Source of the DNA: Prevotella sp.
GTDB lineage: Bacteria > Bacteroidota > Bacteroidia > Bacteroidales > Bacteroidaceae
NCBI GenBank assembly: GCA_017619375.1
Contig: JAFZSL010000056.1
Location: forward strand, 124,001-188,000
Direction: 5' to 3'
DNA: 64,000 nucleotides
Under the pieces are notes generated by a model that saw nothing but the letters and a program-made list of their open reading frames with translations, ran no database searches and was not told where the DNA came from. The position numbers and the translations under genes were made by a program. Below are positions 17,143 to 26,022 of this stretch, one piece after another; the first letter of the stretch is position 1; every line of letters begins with the position of its first letter.

Positions 17143-18810
17143 TCAACCCTTAACGCTGTTGATACAAGCAACAATATCTTGTCCTTCTGCTGCTCCAATC
17201 TTCTTCCGTATGGCTGTTTTGCGTACATAAATCGTTGCGTTAGACTGTTGTGTGATGACACCTATTTCCTTTGTTGAGAATCCCGCACACAACAGGCAGC
17301 AAATCTGCACTTCCTTTTCAGTGAGTGCACCAGCGTATTGATTTGTCAATCGGGTATGGAAATTATCATAAAGCCTGTTTATTACAGGATAGAGGTCAGA
17401 CCATACGAGCAAACTGTCAGTGGGTATTTCGCCACCACTGATGCCCGATATACGTTTCAGAAGAGCCTGGTTCTGATTGGTAGGTGTGCTGGCCACAAGT
17501 CGGATGATGCCTAACTGTTGTAAAAGTATTTTCTTGAAGAAAGCGTCATCTTCCACCTGAGGTTGGCTTTTTCCTATTTCGTTTTCTGCCGGGGCCTTTT
17601 GTGCCTCTGTCAGCATTTTCGTCAAGGTGTCAATTCTGTCTTCTGCCTCTGCCAGTTGTCTAATCCTGTTCCTATAGTATAGATAGCCACCCATTCCACC
17701 ACCAATCAGCAGCAGCATTGTTACCGACAGCAGCCATCCCATCCGCTGTTTACTGAGTTTCAGTTCATAGTTGGCCGCTTGCAGACGGTTTTTTGTTTCT
17801 TGTCGTCTGGCCAATGTACTCTCTTTCGCTTGCATGTCAGCAGTGATGGAGTCTAAGAATCGGGCAAACTCCACAGATGATACAGGCTTGCCACTTTCAT
17901 AATCCAACAAGAAACGTTTTTGTTCCAGTTCTGCCCTACGCGCAATGTTTGCAAACCCTTTTGCTTCCAGTTCTGTTTCACTCTTGATGGCTTTGTCATT
18001 ACAGATGCGGGCAGAGTCAAGCCGATGCATATTGATATAATTGCCAGCCATTGACATTTGAATCGCCGACAATTCCGCAGCCTGTGGCATCAGTTTGCCT
18101 ATTTGGTAGAACATGGCGTTTGAACGGCTGTATTGTCCATTGTTTGCCAAATAGTCGGCATAGTTGCGCATGATTTCACATGCAATGTCTGTGTCACCGT
18201 TCTCGGTAGCCAACTTGATGCCCTTGTCATAGTAATATTCTGAATGTTTATCGCCTAACAGGGAAAGGTTCAGCCCCAACTTATAGTTGAGTATGGCCGA
18301 TTCACGTTTCGACATGTCATAGGTTAATGCTTCTTTCAGCACACCTGAGGCTTGGTCATATTTACGTTGATGTTCTAACATGCCTACTTTTGCTACCAGT
18401 AGTTGAACACGTTTTATAGAGTCTGATATTTCCGTGAGACCTTTGTCTATGGCTCTTATGGCATCTTCTTCCTTACCCTTCCAGTTGAAGTAAGATGCTT
18501 CCAGCAGATAACTGTCTGCTTGTTTATCGTTCTCTGTTCTGTAATAGTTGATTGCTTCCATCAACTGATCATCTTCTGCCAGTGACTGTCCCAATGTTTG
18601 ATGTGCCAATGCCCGGTTCCAAACCAAATGCATCCGCTCTTTTTCATTTAAACTACTCACTTGCTCCAAAGAGTCCAATATGGCAATGGCACGTTTCGGA
18701 TTATTAACAAGCAAAGTGTCGGTGTCCGATATGATGTCTTCAGTCTGATTTCCGTTACAAGAAAAAAGAATGGAGATGAGGCATATAAGGCATATTTTCG
18801 CAAATTTCAT
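17143..18810 (-). CDS. Membrane-tethered regulator: lipoprotein-type signal, TPR repeats, transmembrane helix, LuxR-like HTH
   Basis: 555 residues. The N-terminus (CLICLISILFSCNG) is a signal with a lipobox-like Cys at about 18. Residues 40-330 are helical TPR-type repeats (for example NYYRTENDKQADSYLLEASY). A single transmembrane helix is at about 353-375 (MGWLLSVTMLLLIGGGMGGY), followed by a coiled coil. The C-terminus (about 490-555) is a LuxR/GerE-like HTH: ALTEKEVQICCLLCAGFSTK, then YVRKTAIRKKIG. The design implies an envelope sensor joined to a cytoplasmic DNA-binding domain. Such proteins are common in Bacteroidales but their signals are mostly unknown. Its promoter is probably the -7 motif in the repeat at 18974, giving a leader of about 155 nt. 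Confidence 0.8.
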   Translation of the reverse strand: MKFAKICLICLISILFSCNGNQTEDIISDTDTLLVNNPKRAIAILDSLEQVSSLNEKERMHLVWNRALAHQTLGQSLAEDDQLMEAINYYRTENDKQADSYLLEASYFNWKGKEEDAIRAIDKGLTEISDSIKRVQLLVAKVGMLEHQRKYDQASGVLKEALTYDMSKRESAILNYKLGLNLSLLGDKHSEYYYDKGIKLATENGDTDIACEIMRNYADYLANNGQYSRSNAMFYQIGKLMPQAAELSAIQMSMAGNYINMHRLDSARICNDKAIKSETELEAKGFANIARRAELEQKRFLLDYESGKPVSSVEFARFLDSITADMQAKESTLARRQETKNRLQAANYELKLSKQRMGWLLSVTMLLLIGGGMGGYLYYRNRIRQLAEAEDRIDTLTKMLTEAQKAPAENEIGKSQPQVEDDAFFKKILLQQLGIIRLVASTPTNQNQALLKRISGISGGEIPTDSLLVWSDLYPVINRLYDNFHTRLTNQYAGALTEKEVQICCLLCAGFSTKEIGVITQQSNATIYVRKTAIRKKIGAAEGQDIVACINSVKG

Positions 18811-18973
18811 ATTTCTCTTTCTTAGTTTTTTATACTGAACTTTCTCAAGTGCATGGCATCTGCATAAGATGTTAATGTTTTATACAAAAATGGTCTTGAG
18901 ATTTTCTCAAGTCGTTGGGATTGAGTCACTTTATAGTAATGAAACAATAAAGTTTGAAATCCACGACCATGCG

Positions 18974-19050
18974 CAAAGGTACGATTAAGCGAGCGAAAAA
19001 CCAAATCTTTGTTTGAGTTTTTCCGAGCGGGAGTACCTTCGGCGAAGTCA
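18974..19050. repeat. Hairpin intergenic repeat with embedded -7 motif
   Basis: Starts CAAAGGTACGATTAAGCGAG; outer stem AAGGTAC/GTACCTT, inner stem GAAAAAC/GTTTTTC, then CTTCGGCGAAG. On the minus strand the left edge reads TACCTTTG, a -7 promoter element facing the regulator gene that starts at 18810. Nearly identical to the repeat at 33967. Confidence 0.8.
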
Positions 19051-19073
19051 ATGGCACAATAATTCTTTCAGAC

Positions 19074-19174
19074 GGAGCGACAGACCAAGGGGTGTAACCC
19101 CCGGTAAAGGCGACACGTCAACCCAAGCCCCGAAGGGGCGACAGATCACATCTGGGGGGGTAACCCCCGATTTT
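19074..19174. repeat. Two GCGACAGA/TAACCCCC palindromic units
   Basis: Unit 1 (19074-19109) runs from GGAGCGACAGACC to TAACCCCCGG; unit 2 (about 19134-19174) runs from GGGGCGACAGATC to TAACCCCCGA. CCCCGAAGGGGCGACAGA just before and into unit 2 repeats the hairpin core at 16509-16552. Together with the 18974 repeat they fill the 474-nt gap between genes; no coding sequence is seen there. Confidence 0.65.
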
Positions 19175-19226
19175 AGCAGACACCTATGACTATGATATAG
19201 AAATTACAACCATTCATGCTGGCAAA

Positions 19227-19260
19227 AAAATAGAGACGTCACAAGTGGCGTCTCTATTTT
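19227..19260. terminator. Terminator after the DUF3108 gene
   Basis: AAAATAGAGACG pairs with CGTCTCTATTTT around an inner CAC/GTG. The hairpin is 25 nt past the stop of the minus-strand gene at 19285 and ends that operon. Confidence 0.85.
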
Positions 19261-19284
19261 GTCGTGAAAGGGTTGTTATTTCAC

Positions 19285-20091
19285 TTATTTCACTATGCAA
19301 GAAGTGGGGTTCCTGAGTCCTTTCATGGTGGAAACGTATGCTTTTGCATCGCCCACGCTGAGGGTGATATCCAAGCGTATGGGTACGTGGTTGGCATCGT
19401 CGGTGACGAAGAAGGACCCGTATTGCTTGTATTTTTTCTTCCTATCACTCCATTCCGAGTAGGCCAGTTTCAAGCATCTGTATTTCACTCCGTTCTCTCC
19501 TTTGACGACTTCCGTTCCCTCATATTTGAGTATGCCTGTGGTGACACCGTTTCCATCAGCCACGTTGAATTTGATGGTGTGTCCTTTTTTCCATCCTGAA
19601 CTGTTGAAACTTCTGGCGCGAGAGAAGATGTTGAGCATGTCATAGACGCATTCGCTGACGGTCTTCTCACTCCTGTTGTGGGTGTTGTCATGTCTCTTGC
19701 GATGCATTTTCACGTTGCACTTGCCATTGGGATAACTGTACCACACTTCGTCGACGGTGTAGCGGTTGCCTTCCCGTGCTCCCTTCCTGAAATAGAGAGG
19801 TGAGAGAGTTGTGGTGACATAACCTGTGAGAGTGTCACGGATGGCATATACATTGTCGAGTTTTCCGTTGGAGCGTGTGATGAGGCTGGTCCTATAGGCT
19901 GATTTGCCTTGGTAGGTGGTGGAGACGGTGGAGAGAGAGGCGGTGCCTACCTTCACCCATACGAATTTCCAATTGAAATAAAGGTTGTATGAGAGGTATT
20001 CACCACTGGAGAAGGCTTTGTTCTCCAATGGGCATTGTGCTGATGCGCCAATGGCGACAAACAGTAATAATGTGATGATGAATTTTCTCAT
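19285..20091 (-). CDS. DUF3108 domain secreted protein
   Basis: 268 residues with a signal peptide cut after about residue 18 (FVAIGASA-QC). The rest has the DUF3108 pattern: an early FSSGEYLSYNLYFNW strand pair, YRTSLITRSNGKLDNVYAIRD, and a late GVKYRCLKLAYSEW. The family is predicted to be an envelope beta protein; function unknown. It overlaps the upstream Ig-like lipoprotein gene by 4 nt, so the two are translationally coupled and probably act together at the cell surface. Confidence 0.85.
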   Translation of the reverse strand: MRKFIITLLLFVAIGASAQCPLENKAFSSGEYLSYNLYFNWKFVWVKVGTASLSTVSTTYQGKSAYRTSLITRSNGKLDNVYAIRDTLTGYVTTTLSPLYFRKGAREGNRYTVDEVWYSYPNGKCNVKMHRKRHDNTHNRSEKTVSECVYDMLNIFSRARSFNSSGWKKGHTIKFNVADGNGVTTGILKYEGTEVVKGENGVKYRCLKLAYSEWSDRKKKYKQYGSFFVTDDANHVPIRLDITLSVGDAKAYVSTMKGLRNPTSCIVK

Positions 20092-22073
20092 TTTTTGGGG
20101 TTGTTTATATTGTAATTTGGTGGTATGTAAATGATACCCATTTTACGGGCTCTTTCTTGGTTTTGGTTTCTAATTTTCTTTTCCTTATCAGGCTTCTGCT
20201 TGGTTATTTCACTGGGTTTGAGTATTTTTTGTCTGGCAGGGTTCCAACTTTTCACCAATGGCCAGTGGGCCTTGCATTCCAGTTTCTCCGGGTAGTAGTA
20301 CACGATTTCAGCTTGTTGGTCGGCGGCATAGTTGCCCGTGTCCCATCGCCCGTTGTTGTTGTTGTCGGCAAACACCCTGAAGTAGTATTGGCCCGGCTTG
20401 ACATAGTTGAAGACGATGTTTCCATCGGCCGATGCCACTTGTTTCAGCACTTTGTCCTGCGTGTCCAGCAGTTGTCCCACGTAGGAAGCCTCTTCCACTC
20501 GCGCCACTTGCATGGTGATGGAGGTGAAGTCTTCTTCCGGCCGGATGGCCATCCCTTTCTTGATTTCGTTGGACACCTTTCCGTAGATGTCGGTGAAGGC
20601 GGCTGAGTCGAGCACGAGGGAGTATTGCTTTCCCATCGTCCAGAGATGGTCGGTGCTGTCAGGCCTGAGGATGAAGATGCGTTTTGCCGCCTCCATGCCT
20701 TCAGTTTCCCTTTTGACGCATTCGAGGTGGAAAGGTTTATCGTCGAAGAGAGTGTCTCGTTTTGCAGAGAGGTGAATCTTGGTGGTATCGACATGGAGGA
20801 TGGGTGTTGACGACTCGATGGTGACGTATCCGTCGGGCGCCATGTCGCTTTTGATGTTGACAGTGACCTCGAGTGGTTTCGGTGGCATTTCCGTTGGCAC
20901 CTCTTTGCCTTTTTTCTTGGCTTTCTCTTGTTCCTTGTTCCATTTTTCCACCTCCTTCTGCTTGTCTTTCATGCGCTTGGCATAGGTTTCCCTGGAGAGG
21001 ATATGGAGGGTGTCGGTTTTTGGTTGAAGCACTCCAGTGGAGTCGGTGGCCAGGTAGGTGAGTTGCATGCTCAGCGTGTCTTGGTTGACGAGCATGGTGT
21101 CCTTCAGCCAGTAGCGCAAGGTGTCGAGATGCTCGCTTGCTTCGAGGAGGAAGGCATCTTGCTCATCGAAGTTGAAGCCCTTGATCTCGGGCAATTGTTC
21201 GCTGCCATAAGTGAAGAAGAGAGTGAAGTTGTCTGCCTGCTTTCGCTCGTTTTTCAGATAGTATCGGTCGTTCTGAACTTCTGTGAAGGCTCTGAGGACG
21301 ATGTCGTCTGGCAGGAAGTGTGTGTATCCTGTAGGTATGATGTCTGCGATATGCAGTGAGTCTTGCCAGATGGTGTCTTGCTTGACATCAGGTTTGCTGG
21401 AGGGTATGATGATGTCGTGGGAGAAGGCTATTTTCTCGTTTTTTTGTGAGAAGAAATAGTTTCCGTCGTTGTCTTGCAGAGCATAGGCATGGTATTCTCC
21501 CGGCGCCACCCCTTTGATGACGAAACGTCCCCGGCTGTCGGTGCGTGCCACCCGCAGCATGGGAGTGGTGGTGAAGGCTGTGTCGGAGAGGTTGTTGTAA
21601 AGTCCTACGAGGATGCCTTTGATGGGTTCCATGTTTTCAGCCTCCACGACGTTTCCTGCGACTTCCATCGTGTCGATGTGGTTTCCCGTCGAGAAACTGA
21701 AGGCGTAGTTTCCCAAGGGATTGCCCTCGTTGTTGTCGGAAATAGCGTCGGAGAAGTCGATGGTGTAGGTGGTATTGGGTATCAGCGAGTCTTTGAGTTC
21801 GATGGTGATGCGCTTTCCGGCCCCTTTGATTTCAGGTAATTCCAATTGTGGTGGCGACACCACCACTTTTTCCGTGGCGTTGTCGATTTTGATGAACTCG
21901 TCGAAGAAGATGTTGATGTTTCTGGTGTTGACACCCGTGGACTTGTCATCTGGTGTGGAGCCAATCACGTGTGGAGGTGTTTCATCATACCATCCACCAT
22001 CGGGCTGCCCCATTTTGGCACAGCCTGTCAAGATGAGCAAAGCTGTTGCGAGCAGTACGAAAGTTTTTCTCAT
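20088..22073 (-). CDS. Ig-like domain (Big_5 type) lipoprotein
   Basis: 661 residues. Signal peptide with lipobox LILTGC (Cys at about 18). Residues about 30-135 form an SbsA/Big_5-type Ig domain (TPPHVIGSTPDDKSTGVN, IFFDEFIKI, NTTYTIDF). A carboxypeptidase-regulatory-like beta sandwich follows (GRFVIKGVAPGEYHAYALQD, about 188-210). Residues 380-410 are a Lys/Glu-rich helix (KQKEVEKWNKEQEKAKKKGK). A second prealbumin-like piece is near 560-600 (VKPGQYYFRVFADNNNNGRW). Likely outer-membrane anchored. It overlaps both neighbours by 4 nt (GH3 upstream, DUF3108 downstream). Confidence 0.85.
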   Translation of the reverse strand: MRKTFVLLATALLILTGCAKMGQPDGGWYDETPPHVIGSTPDDKSTGVNTRNINIFFDEFIKIDNATEKVVVSPPQLELPEIKGAGKRITIELKDSLIPNTTYTIDFSDAISDNNEGNPLGNYAFSFSTGNHIDTMEVAGNVVEAENMEPIKGILVGLYNNLSDTAFTTTPMLRVARTDSRGRFVIKGVAPGEYHAYALQDNDGNYFFSQKNEKIAFSHDIIIPSSKPDVKQDTIWQDSLHIADIIPTGYTHFLPDDIVLRAFTEVQNDRYYLKNERKQADNFTLFFTYGSEQLPEIKGFNFDEQDAFLLEASEHLDTLRYWLKDTMLVNQDTLSMQLTYLATDSTGVLQPKTDTLHILSRETYAKRMKDKQKEVEKWNKEQEKAKKKGKEVPTEMPPKPLEVTVNIKSDMAPDGYVTIESSTPILHVDTTKIHLSAKRDTLFDDKPFHLECVKRETEGMEAAKRIFILRPDSTDHLWTMGKQYSLVLDSAAFTDIYGKVSNEIKKGMAIRPEEDFTSITMQVARVEEASYVGQLLDTQDKVLKQVASADGNIVFNYVKPGQYYFRVFADNNNNGRWDTGNYAADQQAEIVYYYPEKLECKAHWPLVKSWNPARQKILKPSEITKQKPDKEKKIRNQNQERARKMGIIYIPPNYNINNPKK

Positions 22074-23602
22074 AGATTCATCTCAAGAAGTTCGTCGATG
22101 ACTTTCCGGCTGTTGGAGAGTCGAGGCACTTTGTGTTGGCCTCCCAGTTTGCCGCGTGACTTGAGCCATTGGTTGAAGAGGTCGTGTCTTGCTTTCACCA
22201 CTTCGAGATGCTGCAAGGTGATGTCCTTGTATCTTTTGGCTTCATAGTCGCTGTTGATTTCCTGGAGTTTCTTGTCCAGGACATCGGAGAAGTGGTCGAG
22301 GCTGTCGGGTTCTTTTGCAAACTCGATGAGCCATTGGTGTCTGCATTTGGCGTTGTTATCCATGAAAACAGGTGCGGCGGTGTATTCGAGCACCTCGGCG
22401 CCAGTGAGGTTGCAGGCGTATTCCAATCCTTTTTCTGCGTTGTCTACGATGAGTTCCTCTCCGAAGGCATTGATGAAGTGCTTGGTCCTGCCGGTGATGG
22501 TGAACTTGTATGGTTTTTTCGATGAGAAGGTGATGGTATCTCCTATGAGGTATCTCCACAGTCCGCATGAGGTGGAGATGATGATGGCGTAGTTGACGTT
22601 GGTTTCCACTCCTTCAAGTGGTACGATGTTGGGATGTTCCTTATGCAGTTCGTCCACGGGTATGAACTCGTAGAAGATGTCATAGTCGAGCATGAGCAGC
22701 ATGTTGGGGTCTGCGAGGTTGTCTTGTATTCCAAAGAATCCCTCGCTGGCATTGTACGTTTCCATATACTTCATCTTGCTGCTTCGTATGATTTGCTCGT
22801 ATTGTGTGCGGTAAGGAGTGAAAGCCACTCCTCCGTGGAAGAACACTTCCAAGTTGGGCCATACATCGTTGATGAATTGTTTTCCTGACAGTTCAAGCAC
22901 GCGGGTGAGCACGGAGAGCATCCAAGATGGCACACCGGAGAGGTTGGTGACGTTCTTGTGCAATGTTTCTCGTGCGATGCGTTCTCTTTTGACTTCGAAG
23001 TCGGAGAGCAGTGCTGTTTTTTTCTTCGGCACTCTCACCAGGTTGACCAACGGGTTGATGTTTTCTATGAGTATGGCGCTAAGGTCTCCTACAAGCGAGT
23101 CGGTGATGTCGTAATTGGTGGCATGGCTGCCTCCAAGTATGAGTGCTTTCCCGTCGAAGAGTTGGCTGTCAGGCTTCCCCTTGAGATAGATTGCCACGGT
23201 GTCTTGCCCTCCAGCGTAATGTATGCGTTGCAGTCCATCGTCGCTGACGGGTATGAATTTGCTCTTGTCGTTGGTAGTTCCAGAAGACTTGGCGAAGCAT
23301 CTCACGCGTCCCGGCCATAAGATGTCAGACTCCCCATGGCGCATTCGGTCGATGTCGCCTTTGAGGTCTTCGTAGGAGTTCAACGGGATGTTGTGCGTGA
23401 AACTCTCATAGTCGGTGATGGTGCTGAAAAGATGCCGACGCCCGTATTCCGTGTCTTTGGCACGGTCTACGAGATGCCTTAGCACCTTCTCTTGCAAGTC
23501 AACTGTATGCTCGCCATAGTGTCGGTCGAGTTCTTTTTGTCGCGACAGGAAAAAGAGTTTGTTGACAATCTTTGTAATGCTCATTTCATCCAGTTTTCCC
23601 AT
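22070..23602 (-). CDS. GH3 auxin-responsive-promoter family protein (acyl-adenylate type)
   Basis: 510 residues resembling the GH3 fold of the ANL adenylating superfamily. The ATP-binding loop is FAKSSGTTNDKSKFIPVS (about residue 105-122); other family segments are ETYNASEGFFGIQ and YRTQYEQIIRSSKMKYMETY. Plant GH3 enzymes couple amino acids to hormone carboxylates; the bacterial substrate is unknown. Start could be M1 or M8 (MSITKIV). The stop overlaps the Ig-like lipoprotein start by 4 nt, linking a cytosolic adenylating enzyme with two envelope proteins. Confidence 0.85.
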   Translation of the reverse strand: MGKLDEMSITKIVNKLFFLSRQKELDRHYGEHTVDLQEKVLRHLVDRAKDTEYGRRHLFSTITDYESFTHNIPLNSYEDLKGDIDRMRHGESDILWPGRVRCFAKSSGTTNDKSKFIPVSDDGLQRIHYAGGQDTVAIYLKGKPDSQLFDGKALILGGSHATNYDITDSLVGDLSAILIENINPLVNLVRVPKKKTALLSDFEVKRERIARETLHKNVTNLSGVPSWMLSVLTRVLELSGKQFINDVWPNLEVFFHGGVAFTPYRTQYEQIIRSSKMKYMETYNASEGFFGIQDNLADPNMLLMLDYDIFYEFIPVDELHKEHPNIVPLEGVETNVNYAIIISTSCGLWRYLIGDTITFSSKKPYKFTITGRTKHFINAFGEELIVDNAEKGLEYACNLTGAEVLEYTAAPVFMDNNAKCRHQWLIEFAKEPDSLDHFSDVLDKKLQEINSDYEAKRYKDITLQHLEVVKARHDLFNQWLKSRGKLGGQHKVPRLSNSRKVIDELLEMNL

Positions 23603-23711
23603 CTCTTTTTGTAGGGTGTTGGAGATGGAGTTGCAAATTTAGCCTAAACTTTTTTAAAAAGGTGGTTTTTCACTATTTTTAATATATTAAGATAGTGTGA
23701 AAAGCCATTTG

Positions 23712-25481
23712 TCAGGTTGTTGGTTGCCTGTCTTTATTGATAAGTTCAAGCAGTTTTTCCACGGCCTGGCTTTCCGGGACGTTTTTCTCTATGCATTGTT
23801 TGCGTCTGTAGATGGAAACCTTTCCCGGTCCTGCCCCCACGTATCCATAATCGGCATCAGCCATTTCTCCAGGTCCGTTGACGATGCATCCCATGATGCC
23901 TATTTTGAGTCCTTTCAGATGCTGTGTGGCTTTTTTGACTTTCGCGATGGTGTCTTGCAAGTCGTAGAGCGTCCGTCCACATCCCGGGCAACTGATGTAT
24001 TCGGTCTTGCTCATGCGGAGTCTTGCCGCTTGTAGGATGGCGAATGCGGTTTCGGCGAGGATGTCGTTTGTGATGTCTCCCTTGTTGGTGATCCACAAGC
24101 CGTCTACCAGTCCGTCCATCAGCAATGGTCCCATGTCGGCAGCAGCCTCCAGTTGCAATAGCTCCTTCTGTGCTTTTCCATATGCGTATGAAAGTCTTAC
24201 CACCATGGGATTTCCCAGGCCTTGCGTCATCAACTCATGGGCGAGTGCCCTGTGCTCACCCACGGGGTTTTGATGGTGGCTCACGCTCACCACCACCACT
24301 TCGGGGTGTTTCCTGAGACACTCGAGGTATTCCTCCCTTCTCTTTCCATATTCCACGATGAGGAATTTCAAGGAATGGTTTGAATGGTCGATTTCTCCCA
24401 TTTCGTCAGGTTGGAAGAGTGGTACGGTTCCAGGGAGGATGAAGTCGGGTTTCATTGTTCCGGTGAAAGTACCATTTTCATTGGCTGTGGTGATGACCAC
24501 TGGAACATGGTTGCTCCCGATGACATGCAGGTCGTTGGTTTTTCTCCTTTCGGGATTCAGGTAGTTGAAGCCTTTGAAGGGTTGTGCTTCGATGGCGGGA
24601 TGTCCCTCTCGTTTTGCGATGTGTTCCACGAGGTGTCTTGCCACGGGGATTTCACATTCAGGATCTTCGCTCAGCGACACACGTATGGTGTCACCCATGC
24701 CGTCAGCGAGGAGTGCTCCGATGCCCACGGCGCTCTTGATGCGTCCGTCCTCTCCTTCACCTGCTTCAGTCACGCCGAGGTGTAGCGGGTATGCCATGCC
24801 TTCCTTCTCCATCTGGTGTGCGAGCAGTCTCACGGAACGCACCATCACCACGGTGTTGGAAGCCTTGATGGATATGACCACGTTGTCGAACTGCTCCCGT
24901 TTGCATAAGCGCAGGAATTCCATGCAACTTTCCACTATGCCCTCGGGTGTGTCGCCGTATCTCGACATGATGCGGTCGGAGAGCGAGCCGTGGTTGACCC
25001 CGATGCGCAGTGCGGTGCCATGGTCTCGGCAGATGCTTAGCAGGGGCAGCAGTGTGTCTTCTATCTTCTTCAGTTCCTGAGCGTATTCCTCGTCGGTGTA
25101 TTCCAAATGTTTGAAGGTCCTGGCGGGGTCGACGTAGTTGCCGGGGTTGATGCGCACTTTTTCGCAATATCGTGCTGCCACTTCCGCCACGTGAGGATTG
25201 AAATGCACGTCGGCAACGAGGGGTGTGGTGAGGCCTTCTTCTCGCAGTCGGTCATGGATGTTCTTCATGTTTTCCGCTTCCCGGGTTCCCTGTGTGGTGA
25301 ACCTGACGTATTCCCCTCCTGCGTTGATGATGCGCCGTGCCTGTTCCACGCAGCCTTCTGTGTCGGTGGTGGGTTTGGTGGCCATCGACTGCACCCTGAC
25401 GGGGTTGTCGCCTCCCATGGGGCAGTCGCCGACATGGATTTCCGAAGATTTCCTTCGGTTGTAATTGAAAAGGTCGTGCAT
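23712..25481 (-). CDS. ispG: 4-hydroxy-3-methylbut-2-enyl diphosphate synthase, long three-domain form
   Basis: MEP-pathway enzyme that reductively opens MEcPP to HMBPP on a [4Fe-4S] cluster. 589 residues, against about 370 in E. coli, because of the central insert found in Bacteroidota, Chlamydia and plant enzymes. N-terminal TIM barrel: VRVQSMATKPTTDTEG, RINPGNYVD. Cluster ligands: CPGCG at about 499-502 and Cys in GCIVNGPGEM at about 530. Four nt separate it from purE, so rpoN-PAP2-purE-ispG probably form one transcript. Confidence 0.97.
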   Translation of the reverse strand: MHDLFNYNRRKSSEIHVGDCPMGGDNPVRVQSMATKPTTDTEGCVEQARRIINAGGEYVRFTTQGTREAENMKNIHDRLREEGLTTPLVADVHFNPHVAEVAARYCEKVRINPGNYVDPARTFKHLEYTDEEYAQELKKIEDTLLPLLSICRDHGTALRIGVNHGSLSDRIMSRYGDTPEGIVESCMEFLRLCKREQFDNVVISIKASNTVVMVRSVRLLAHQMEKEGMAYPLHLGVTEAGEGEDGRIKSAVGIGALLADGMGDTIRVSLSEDPECEIPVARHLVEHIAKREGHPAIEAQPFKGFNYLNPERRKTNDLHVIGSNHVPVVITTANENGTFTGTMKPDFILPGTVPLFQPDEMGEIDHSNHSLKFLIVEYGKRREEYLECLRKHPEVVVVSVSHHQNPVGEHRALAHELMTQGLGNPMVVRLSYAYGKAQKELLQLEAAADMGPLLMDGLVDGLWITNKGDITNDILAETAFAILQAARLRMSKTEYISCPGCGRTLYDLQDTIAKVKKATQHLKGLKIGIMGCIVNGPGEMADADYGYVGAGPGKVSIYRRKQCIEKNVPESQAVEKLLELINKDRQPTT

Positions 25482-25485
25482 GGTG

Positions 25486-25995
25486 TCAGTTGGTCTTGTG
25501 CTTGTAGGTCTTGATGTCGGCCAGTTGCTGGTTGGCTTTCACTATTTTCTCACCCAGTCGTGATTTGTAGTCCTCCACCTTTTGGGCGATGGCGTCGTCG
25601 GTGAGTGCGAGCATTTCAGCAGCAAGTATGGCTGCATTGAGTGCTCCGTTCACTCCCACGGTGGCGACAGGTATGCCCGGTGGCATCTGTATGATGCTGA
25701 GCATGGCGTCCAGTCCGTCGAGCATTCCCTTGATGGGCACTCCGATGACTGGGAGCGTGGTGTTGGCTGCGATGACCCCGGGCAATGCTGCAGCCATGCC
25801 GGCGGCAGCGATGATGACTTTGACACCCCTACCTTTAGCGTTGCGTGCGAATTCTTCCACGGCAGCCGGTGTGCGGTGAGCCGAGAGGGCATGGACCTCG
25901 AAGGGGATTTCCATTTCATCGAGCAGGCCCATGGCCTTTTCCATGACGGGCAGGTCGCTGGTGCTGCCCATGATGATGGTTACCATTGGTTTCAT
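25486..25995 (-). CDS. purE: N5-carboxyaminoimidazole ribonucleotide mutase
   Basis: Purine-pathway enzyme converting N5-CAIR to CAIR. 169 residues, normal for class I PurE. Motifs: IIMGSTSDLPVM at the N-terminus (phosphate-binding loop), HALSAHRTP with the catalytic His, and AAGMAAALPGVIAANTTLPV. It lies between the PAP2 gene and ispG on the same strand. Confidence 0.97.
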   Translation of the reverse strand: MKPMVTIIMGSTSDLPVMEKAMGLLDEMEIPFEVHALSAHRTPAAVEEFARNAKGRGVKVIIAAAGMAAALPGVIAANTTLPVIGVPIKGMLDGLDAMLSIIQMPPGIPVATVGVNGALNAAILAAEMLALTDDAIAQKVEDYKSRLGEKIVKANQQLADIKTYKHKTN

Positions 25996-26022
25996 GGTGG
26001 ATAGTATTTTTGTTGATGTTTG

